Of a stretch of 64,000 bases of DNA, positions 49,001 through 61,000 are shown in pieces. Within the stretch, counting starts at the first letter, position 1, and each line of letters begins with the position of its first letter. Made by a program: the position numbers and the translations under genes. The DNA lies in assembly GCA_030159075.1 (NCBI GenBank), contig BROG01000394.1:121001-185000 (forward strand), read 5' to 3'. This stretch comes from Atrina japonica. Lineage: Eukaryota > Mollusca > Bivalvia > Pterioida > Pinnidae. Below the pieces are notes generated by a model. It saw nothing but the letters and a program-made list of their open reading frames with translations, searched no databases and was not told the DNA's origin.

Positions 49001-52000
49001 CATCTTTTCAATATTTCTTATTTTTGTGCTGATATTTTCAGCCAGTTTTTCTTGAAAGTTTAAATACAGCAGGTTGGCAATGAAAAAGATAAAAAAAAAA
49101 AAAAAAAAAGCAAATAGCAAAAAAAATTTTTAAAAAATATAGAAAAATTCCCAATTTAGAGAAAAATGCTGTGAAATACCCAGTTCCAGTGCCATAAGTC
49201 ATGTCCCCAAAAAATAAGAAAAAGTGCTGATGACATTAGTCTGTATGAGTAAAAAGTGTGGATGATTGGTGACAGGATATTTTGGCCTTAGACTGCATGT
49301 ACAGGATTTTTCAGCAACCACATATCTGCCAACTATTCCAATTTGGGCGGAACAGTCCCGATTTTCATATATAAATTACGTGTTTTGGATTTGCACTTTC
49401 CGGTTCCGCTTTCTGTTTTCTCGTTTAGATACAGAATCTTACAAAGGTTTGAACGCAATATTGATATTCAAGCTTCGCCGTGAAACATCGGGAGCATATG
49501 GCAATGGCGGACACATCTCTGCCGTTTCCAGTGACGCTCTATAAAAGATGGAGTCACACCCAGAAAGAATGTCAAGGGGATGCAGAAATTCAAGGACTCT
49601 TATTCAAGTCAATTTAATGGTGTCATAACACGATCGACATTAGGATGCAACTACGCATTTTATACAATATGTCGTACAGGCATTACTATTTGGCATGGTG
49701 GTTTCAACGACATTCAAAAACACAAAAATACCGGGAAGCACAAAAATGCTGCTGTGTCAATAGAAGGAAGTCATTGGTTAAACAGTTATTTTTTTTACAA
49801 ATAATGATGATGTAATGAGGGCTGAAACTTTATTTTCAGAGTTTATAATTGAAGGACATTGTTGTTGTATCTGTTGCATAATCAGCACATGCTTCAATCT
49901 TTATGCAGAATGAAACAAAAATTTGGAACTGAAATATTGAAGTCATGAGCATGATTTATATTCTCAGAAATGCTCTAGAGTGTCTTCAAAAAAGCTGAAT
50001 AGCCAGGACTTTCTGGAGCTTCGCCCCCTGTTTCCGCAGCAGAGCTTCCTCTGCACCCTATTGGGGACCTGCGGCCCCCAAGCCCCTGGCTGATTGTTCC
50101 ACTTTTCAGTTACTCAAAGGTATGCAATCAGTTTTATTGTGAACGATACGAAAATCACAGAATTATGTTGAAATGGTTATTATAGTTTCTTCACAGAATA
50201 TAATGACTGAAATGAAGCTATGTGAAGGTAGTTTTATCAGGTCAGATCTTCAACAAAAACTTTCTATTAGCAGTCAAAGGAGACAGTCGTAAGGGAGATA
50301 ACTAGTGTGTACTTCTTATTATAGTAGATATAGTTATATTACTTAATCTTTTCTTTTACAGAGAGCTGGTAGAGAAACACCCCAGTGTTCATACTTGTTT
50401 ACTGCTTGGAGATGCCTATATGAGTATACAGGAGGTAGGAATTTAAGTCAACAGAAAATGTTAACAATTTCAGCCTTAGATTTGTTGTACTATACACTGA
50501 TTTTGTGTTTCCTTAATTAGATTGATTAATTTTCCTAATCATGTAAAGATCATCTATATAAATCTGGTTCTCAGATAACTGATTCTGAAAGTGTGGCAAG
50601 CAATGAATTGATTTTACTCTTAATATTTAATTTCCAATCACTTTCACAGTAGTAGTTTAAATTCCATAGATTTTTAAGATTTCGCCTATTTGAACAAAAA
50701 TAATTAAAACTGTAGATCTATTCATGTATTATAAATGTAATGGGTCATATAAGATATCTTCATAATTTTTTTTTTTTTAGCCTGAAAAAGCTATAGAGGT
50801 TTACGAATCTGCCTTAAAAAAGAATCCGAAAGACGCATCACTTGCAAGTAAAATTGGACAAGCTCTGGTGAAGACACATAATTACGGGAAAGTATGTATG
50901 ATCAATTGGCAGAGTTTGCATTGTTTTCTTTCATATTTGATATTCCAAGTACAGTGGACTTTGTCTTGAGACTACTCTTGTTGAAGATCACCTCTCTTCT
51001 AAGACTACGCTCTGAAAACCATTTGGTTAAGTAATCTTTTTAGATGAAACTTCTGTTCAGAGACCACCCCATCTGCCACTGAAATGTAATCTGTCAAGAC
51101 AAGTCCCATTTTATAACAAAATTACTCATTATCATAATTTTTTTTTTAGGTTCTTGATTATTTTTGGTGATATTCTCTCATTAGAGATTATATATTGAAT
51201 TATCAGTTCATTGGAAGAGGATATTCACTTCATTTTATTTTATTTATTCATATATTGATCAATTTGTCTCTTTGTAGATATTTATTAAAAAGGTTTTATT
51301 TAAATATTATTTAAAATTTCCTGATTGGATTAAACATGATTGAGTGACATTTTGTAATCAGTGTAAAAGAAAAATTACACCCTGGAAATAGTTCCAGGGG
51401 ATAATAACCCCTGAGGAAAAAAAAGCCCTTTGCTGTGTTCTATAACTCAACTCTTAACTGGAAGTGAATGTGTCATTAATTTTGATGTAAATGTGCACAA
51501 CTGATTATTTAAAAAAGATGTTTGTGCAGAATTTATATATGTCAAACTATGAAGCAAATCAAAACTTGTTTTTAGTTTTGTTCAGCTTAACAAAATATTT
51601 ATGGTCCACTGTGTCGGAATGCATCCAGAATTGTCTTTTTGGAAAAGTTGTTGTTGTTGTATTGTTGTTTAACATCCCACTCAAGAATCTTTCACTCATA
51701 TGGAGACATCACTAAATGCCAGTAAAGTGCTTTAAATTTTGGCCTATGCTTGGCACTTACGTCCATTGAGCAATGAAGGTTCTTTAACATGCCGACACCT
51801 GCTGTGACAGGGGACCTCAGTTTTTACTTTCCCATATAAAAAATCTCAGACACCAAAGTATAAATCTTTAGGATGTTCATGATATAGGTACAAATCTGGT
51901 AAAGAATGGACAAACACAGATCTATGAAAATCAAGAGGTGGGATCAGGTGCCATGGAAGAGTAAGCATCCCCTGTCGACCGGTCACACCTGTCGTGAGTC

Positions 52001-55000
52001 CACAGTCAAATCAAAATGAAGGCACTTTCTGGAAAGTTTTTTAATCCCCAGGCCACACACTGAAAAAGATTACCCTTCGAAGGGAGACGATTCTGCATGT
52101 ATCCCAACACAAAGGAACATCATTGTATATTATCATATTTATCAAAAAAAAGTTTTTTTTTTTTCAAAATTAAATGGTCTGTCTTTTGTATTGCAGGCTA
52201 TAAATTATTATGAAGCAGCACTGAAGAGCGCAGGACAAAGTTTCCTTAGGTAATATTTTATTTAGATAATAGGCGATAATCTGAACTTAAAATGTTGTTT
52301 TTAGGTTACATAAAATTACTGTGTAAGGTCCAAAACCTAAAAAGTTCAGTTAAGTATTGCAAAATATATTCTCTGACATAGTAACGTCTAGAGCCAACCA
52401 CCCATATTAAACAATCCTGTGTATGTATCAATTTAATGGAATTAAAATATGTAGTTCTGCCCATTTCAAGAAAAATTAACTTTAACTTTTACTAAATTAC
52501 TAAGTTCTGAATTAAATAGAAGACAGAAGGTAACTTTTTTCCTTGACAACATACTTCAGGATAAAGTTAAGACTGGAGATGATCATGGTGAATTATTACT
52601 GTAGATTGTTTGCAATACAATTTAAGTCCATCCTCTTTGGAATTTTTTTTATTTCAATTATATGGTGGTGGCCATTTTTTATTGGTGGCAAGAACCCTGT
52701 TACAATGTACCCAGGAAGAGACCAACAGCTTTCTGCAAATAAACTGGCAAACTTTCTCACAAATGTCAGCTTAGGGTTCAATGGGGTCCAAACCTGCACT
52801 CTTTTGTTTTGGAAATAACATGTTGTGCAGTGAAAAGGATTTTTGTGATTTTGTATGTATGATGCCAGTTGTCTCATTTTTTTCTATGGAGAGTACATAT
52901 TGTGCAGTGAACTACTTGTGTTTTTTTTGTTTTTGTTTTTTTTATTTTGTATAACATGATGTGAATTGTCTCTCTCTTGTTCTATAGAGAGAGAACATAT
53001 TGTGCAGAGAACACAACTTTATTCCAGTTTTTATATCTAATGCGATGTTTTATTTCTTTCTCAGATATGACTTGGCAGAGCTCTTGTTAAAGTTACGACA
53101 ATATGACAAAGCAGAAAAAGTTTTGAAACAGTCCCTTGAGTCTGAATCTAGTGAGTGCTACAAATATCATGATAATTTAGTATTTGAATTAAAGATTTTA
53201 TATGAAAGATGAAAATCACATAAATACATGCCTATCTGTGATGTATTTTTTGGAAATTGACAAAAGATTGTGTATTTAAAAAAAAAGTTGGATAGCGGAA
53301 GAAGGAATGCAATTCAAATTGGTCAGTGGACAAACGTTTTCTGTATTTAGTCTGGTCACAAAGACACCGTAATTAGCCCTGCAATAAAGACATAATGATG
53401 AGCCCCGCTTTGAAAACATTGTGACTATAGCTCTGTAAATCATGACAGTAAGCTTTGCTGTAAAGTCACAGTAATTACGTCAATAGTGAAAATGGTAACC
53501 ACATGTGGTATACCTTGTGATGGTAAAATTGAAAATCATTCCACTGGAATGAACGCAACATAATATATTATCACTTCCAAATGTGTGTAGCCAGAGGTTC
53601 CATGTTACCATGTTTAAGAAAATAATAAATATATTCTAAATTGAGGTGATGATCAGTTTCCATCATCAGTAAATTTTCATACGTCTGCCATAAGACTTGA
53701 TGTATTATGGTATGCCCTCTGTGCATTAACTTTCTTTGTCATCACTCAAATGCTTTCATTCCTCAATGATTTTGATGAAACATATGGTCCATAGATTTAA
53801 TACCAATATACCTCCCCCCACCACCCCAGACGAGTTTGACAATGACATACATTTTGACTATAAAAAGTAATTTTATCAAAGTTCACAATGGCATATCTTG
53901 AACTGTTTGCAGTACTTGTGTGAAATATTTTCAATATTTTGACATGGTCAAAAGGTCAGTTGTGTAGTGACATTGGTTTGTTTTTGGCAGGTACAGATTT
54001 GGACACTATGATGGAGCACACAAAATACATGGTCTTATTAGCCAAAGTGTACCAAAAAGTCGACAGGATGGACGATGCTATGGAGTCCCTCACCAAGGCT
54101 CGTGATATGCAGGCTAGGTAAATTTTTAAACAACTCTACTCTTCTTAAATCAGTTTTAAAGATCTACATCACTTTCCCTCAAGTTCTCTTTAAAACATCA
54201 TGATATACTATAATGAGATGTCACATTCTGTTTAGATATCTTGTGTAAATCAAGTTCTGTTAAAATCTCCCACAATTTATGACCACGATTTGAGAATGAC
54301 TGCCACCCTTGGGTCACAATTGGGCTATACAAATGGAAGACCCCGGTCACTTGGTGAAGTTGTGGTGAAACTTGACAGAATCCTGTTTCCATGGTCACCA
54401 TGATTTCCTACAATAGCACATCAAGGTCTTAACTGTGCTATCATTTCCATGTCCTATCATGCTCTCTTAAGACTTGGTGCCCAGTCATTATGATCTATCA
54501 AATTGTAATAATCTTTCAAATGGAAAGAGATCATAAACCTCTTGGCCCAGCATAAATCCAGCATAGATCTCTCATGACATATCTAGAAGTTGATATCTAG
54601 ATCTGTGGACATTAAAAATTAGGGCCTCCATGGCCGAATGGTTAGAGCGTCACACTTTGAACTCTGAAGTCTTTCACTTCTGTTCAGGGCAGGTTCAAGC
54701 CCTGCTGGAATCTAAGCTGATTTTTGTGAGAAAGTTTGCCAGTTTACTTGGGGCATAAAACACTTCCAGTTCAAAGGACAAAAAAATTATGACTTGTCTG
54801 GTAAAATATGATAAGTGTTATCCATATGTGTGTATCATGTTGCAGTAGTTGTAAATGATACATGTGCAGTGTTGTAATAAGTCGATAAACAGTAACTTTT
54901 TAGTTCCCTGAAATATAGGTTTGCCTAACCATCTATACATGTATACTTATGAGTTGTTTTATCTTGATGCAGGGTATTAAAGAGAGTTCAAGTGGAACAA

Positions 55001-58000
55001 CCAGATGCTATAATGGCACAGAAACAGTTGGCTTCAGAGTAAGTACATATAAAAACAATGTCCATAAGGGGCAACATCTGATACTGATGTCAGAGTATAA
55101 ACAATTTTCCAAAGGATTGTATTACCATCTTAATAAATATAACATAAGCTCTAGAAATTTACAGAGTAAATCTATTCTGAATAATTTTCAGTTGCAAAGA
55201 TTTTTTTTTATTTCATGCCAAAAAACGAAGAGTGTTGTTTTACTAGTAATACGTATGGTAAACAAATAGTACGGGAAAAATTAGTTGAAATTAAATTTAC
55301 ATGTATAATAATTAAAGTTAGTATGATTTATTAATTCATTTGTATAGACATTAAAGAATTGACCTATTATTACATCACAATTAAATGGCGTGTCAAACAC
55401 TTGTGTGATTATGACATCACAATCAAATGACGTCAAAAAAGCACATGGACATCCATGTGTCAGACACTTAGCGATTGGTCAATTGAGTGTGTTTATAATT
55501 TTTACTGGCTGTGTACAGAGAGATAGAGAAAGACATATTCCAAATCAGAAAATTGTCAATTTATTTTACAGCATTTGTGTTCAGATGGCAGATCAGGTTG
55601 GCAATCAGAGAGACTATGAAAAAGCTATAAAATTCCACAAAGAGGCTCTTGTTTACAATGAAAATGACAGCAAGGTAGTGTGTGCTATTATGTTCTTTAT
55701 TACAAATTGATATTTTCAGATATTGAAATTAGCTTTACTCTCAAATGTTATGTAATGGATATCATTACCAGCTGATATTTACAGGGATGTTCCACTTACA
55801 ATTGTTAGCTGGTGAATATTAACTTTCTAAATATAGGTTCTGGAAATCCCCTTTTTTGACTGATGAATACGCTTTATATGTAACTTCATTCAGTATAAGT
55901 GGAAATTTTAGCAAAACACAAATTTAGCGTTTTGTTTAAAAAATATGGTATATAATTCTAGCAAGAAGTAATTGTAGCTATTTTATGATTATAAAAGATA
56001 CCTCTTACCTATGATGAGGAATGAATTGTTAGCGATATTCAATTTTAGCGATCTTAACAACCTCTCTAATAATGCCAAAATTGAATCCTCCCTTAAATTT
56101 CTACTTATACGGTAACTAAACTTTGACTGTACTTTACCATTATTCTGCAGGAAATTTTTTGTTTTGTCCATAAAAACACTGGGATTATTGTTAAGTCTAT
56201 TGAAATTTAAACCGTCCCTTAGAATATGGAATTTTTGATTGAAGTATATATAGTGCAAAGATTAACAATTTTATGGCCCCTCTGTCAGTAGAGGATTTAT
56301 AGCTTGCCGAAACGAAAGTCTAGAGAGCCAATGTCATACCCCCGATGTCGTTGTAGTTTTAGTTGATGTCTGTAAACAAAATTTTAACCTGGCCTATATA
56401 TTTTTAACCCCAAGGGACAGGGCTTTGATATTTCACATATAAATTCCTTATGACCAGAGCTTTCAGTTGGTACCTTGAATTTTGACCTAGTGAGCATGCC
56501 CTTGGACTTTGACCCACTTTTCAAAAACTTTAACCTGAGATGAAGGCATCAAAATATTTGCCATACCTTGACTTTAAAGCTTGACAGCTGTAGGTAAAAA
56601 ACCTATTTTTGAAATTAACAATCATTTTTGACGAGCTTTGTTGTCTTTTGACAACTCTTGTTTTAGGTTTATATTACATGATATTCACCTGTACAAAAGT
56701 CTGTAATTGTATGATATTGACTGTAGGTGATGCTGGACTTAGCAGGACTGTATCTCACCACAGAGGATCTAGACGCTTGTCAACATCAACTTATGACATT
56801 GTTAAAAAGTGAGAAAGAAAACGATGCTGCCACAATTGTAAGTTTTTGTCTATCCACAATACACAGTTCATGTTCTGAAATTATTGTTTATAAATGTGAG
56901 TTGCAGATTATTTGATAGGCATGTTACAATTACTACACACGTTTATATGTCGACTCGGTCAATATTGGTATTCAGGTCAATATTACACCATATTCATTTA
57001 CTCAAAAGTCCATAATTATATGATAATACATACGATATCAGTCTAAAATAATTACAGTATCAGTTTAAGCATCAGTCACCAGTTACATCCACTTTGATTT
57101 TACTAAACTCATGGCCATGTGGATATTATTGGTGTGACCTTTATTTTACTGATTCTATATATTCCTATATATCTTATATTCTTGTTGATTTTTATAGATG
57201 CTTGCAGATCTCATGTTTCGGAAGAATGAATATGATTCTGCTGTTTATCACTTTCAACAGTTATTACAAACAAAACCCGGTAAATATACCAATCAAATTC
57301 TTAATTTTGACTCTGCGTTCTCGTGTGCCTATTATTTCATAAAATAATGATTTTAAACAAGATGTGATTGTTTTAATCCTAAATTTTAACAAGGGAATTT
57401 CTTTAATAGCTAATGAGGGAACATCATTAACCTCTTATGAGAGAACAAAAATTTCTTTTTAATAAATGTCATATATGATCGTAGAAAATAAAATTTCGTG
57501 ATTTAAGAATTGGGTCATGAACTTGATCGTTCGAATAATTTAATGTCATCAAAAAATTTGTGTAACTATGGAAACTGGAAAGTGTCATCTTGATGAAAAG
57601 TGTTTATTAAATTGCGCAGTTAAAATAAGTGCATCATGACACGTTACTATACATGTAGAACCTAAAATTAAATCATCTTTACCCAAATTTATGTTTAGGT
57701 CATTATGATGCTCTCGCGAGACTTGTCGATTTAATGAGAAGAAGCGGAAAACTAGAAGAGGTTCCAAAGTATTTAGAAACGGCAGCAAATTCTTCAGCAA
57801 GAGCACCAGTGGAAGCAGGCTATAATTATTGTAAAGGTTTATATGAGTGGTAAGAAATGTTTGTACAGTAAAACCTGCTATATTGGCCACGTCTATACAA
57901 GTATAGGGATTATCTGTTTGTAAAGGCTTATATGAGTGGTAAGAAATGTTTGTATTTTAATTGTGTTTACATCACATTCAACAATATTTATCACCTCGTA

Positions 58001-61000
58001 CAAATGTATGTTGGAACAAATCTGGTAATGTGACGTGTCATTTGTTTACTGTGAAAAGCTGGGTTTAAGTTTGATGTTTAAGGTTTAAGATTCTTGTTTT
58101 TAGCTGGATTTTTTGGGGGGTTCTAGTATTTTTCAAGGGTGTTTTGTGTATTTAATGAATTAAAAACAATTTTTTAATTCCAATTTTGACTTTTTTTAAG
58201 TTTTAATAACTGAAATCATGTATGTCATTGGGTCATTGGCAAAAAAATACCAAATAATTATGAACGCAGAAAAAAAAAAGCCCAAAGAATAGAAATTTGT
58301 CAGTAATACATGTATGCATTTGGTGAATAAATGCTTATTAAATAATGAATTTCATTGTCTTTTGCACATGTATAATTGTGCAAAAGTATGCAGCGAGATT
58401 GTACTTGATATTAAAGCAAAGAATCATAATTTTAGGTATACAGGGAACCCAACTGCAGCACTGAAATTATTTAACAAAGCTCGTAAAGACTCCGATTGGG
58501 GAAATCTGGCCATATTCAATATGATCGAGATTTGCTTGAACCCAGATAATGACACGTTAGGGGGAGAAGTATTTGACGGAGAGGAAGGATCAGGGTAAGA
58601 TATTACAAGGGAATTTGCCTCTGTACCACGGCGTTTTGTATAAGTTTGACCCCTGATTATTTTACCTGTATTTTACCTGTATGTACGCTGTAAGTGATCT
58701 TAGGGATGACTGAATTTTGCTTTAAATGTTATCTAATCTGATTCCAATTGTCTGGAAGTTCACAGGACTACCCTTATTCAAGATATCCAAAATTTTAATA
58801 AATGTATATTTATATATTTATCTATCAAACAAAATCAGAACTGGCCGTTCAGCTTTGATATAGTTTGAATTAGGACTCATCTGACATCCAATTTTGACAT
58901 AATGAGATTCCACTGTATATATATATTTCTATCACTCCCTTCAGAGAGAAAGAGAAAGATAGAATTAGATGGATGAACAGTTAATGAATTAAAGTAAATA
59001 AAAAAAGTTTAAAATGAATGTTTGGGATTTGATGAATTCACAACAGGTATTTCAGATATCCCTAGGGATCTAAAGTCCGTTTCAAAACAGGTGTAAACAT
59101 TGAATTGAAAAAAATTGTAGTAATATAAGAAAACAACATGAAACACATTTTACATGCTATCTATACCAACATGCAATTCATATCGGAATATTTCAATTTT
59201 GTATTAAAATGGCCAGATCTTATATATATCATTTTTTTCACATTTTACATCCGTCTTTTTATAGTATCCATGGGGTCAAAATTTGGCCCTATTCTGAATG
59301 CAAAATACATGTATTTTTCCCCCAATTTGATGAAAAAAATTCCCAATTGGGTGTTTAGGGCACAGCAGAAATGAAAAAAAAATGAATGTAAGAGGAAAAC
59401 ATTTAAAAAAGAGATTGCAATTCATTTAGATTTCTATGTGTGCAAATTATTTTTCCCAATATGACACAAATTCACATCAAAATTCCCAATTATATTGCCA
59501 TTGGCATTTTGCCAAAATTGGCAGAAAAAAAGGCGTGTATATGCACACATTTGAATATTTATTTATTACAATCCGCAGCATTTATATGTGATAAAATATG
59601 CTCTGTTTGTACAATTGATTGTAGGTCAATGGACAGAGATAAGGTAGAAAGCGAACAAATAGCCGTCAGAACAGCAGAGAAACTTTTAAAGGTGTGTATC
59701 TACGAACAATAATTTTAATGTCAGTTACTCTTTGTTGACCAAAGGTCATGAGGTCATGACCAAGTAATTATTTGTTAAAGATTACCTCATATACCATGAC
59801 TCATGACAATTTCTAGACTTCAGGCATCCTTGGTGCTACAGATAAAATAGAATTTCACTTGAGCAAATTTTCAGTTGTATGTTGATGAATCTATCCCAGC
59901 ATCTGCTGCATCTGTAGTTTGTAGTACTTGTCATATTTCTTGTGTATTACTTTGAAATAATATTACCACAGTTATGCACCTACAAATCCAACAGGTCCAC
60001 TTGATCTTTATTGCTTTATTGGGTTTTAACCTTTGAACCCTACAGACCATAATAGACTAGTCTAAACAATAGAAAAAAAGCATAAGATCTAAGACTGAAT
60101 TTGGGGTCATGGGGTCTAAAGTTGTCAGTAAATTTCAAGGCATTAGGAGATAATTGTGGTGTTTGAACAGCCACACTGAGTGAGGATTGTTACCACTTTA
60201 TATGCACTCTAAATGACTGCAACACTTTCAATATGATACTTTAGATTTTGGCTGTTCATCGAATGACACAGTAAAAAACCGAGGTCCCGTGTCACAGTAG
60301 GTGCCAGCACATTAAAGAACCCTCACTGCTCAATGGCCGTAAGTGCTGAGCATAGGCCAAAATTTGAAGCCCTTCACCGGCATTTAGTGACATCTCCATA
60401 TGAGTGAAAGATTCTTGAGTGGGACGTTAAACAACAATACAACAACAACAATAGATTTTAGCTGGATTGTGACTCAAATACCAGTCGATGTACTGGTCAT
60501 GTCTGTCCGTCCATTCATCTGTCTATGTCAGCAATTTGATTAGCTGTTGCCATTATTGCTGTTGTTAGAAGACCATTTAAAGTAGCATGTTATAATTTCA
60601 CATGATGATAGCATGATGACATCATTTGATTTTCAAAGACAATGCTTCTTAATTTGGCTATACCTCCTTGTTATGAAGCTTAGGTCATTATCATAATCAT
60701 GGTAATGGAGGCTTTAGAGACAAATGATTTTTCTCTCTGTGGTAATACTAAGTCAGTCATATAATTTGGTACTGTTATATATCTAATTTCTTTTTTATTC
60801 ATATTTTCTCATCTTTTTATTAATTTTCAACTGGAATCTAATCATACCTTTGCAATTTTAAAACTTATAATGTTCACAATTATATGTATATTTCACAGGA
60901 AGTGAAACACAAACCAGGAGACATCCGACCCAAATTATTGGAAAATATGGCTCTAGTGGCGTCAAAACAGAAAGGGAACGTAGAGAAAGCTTTAAATTCC

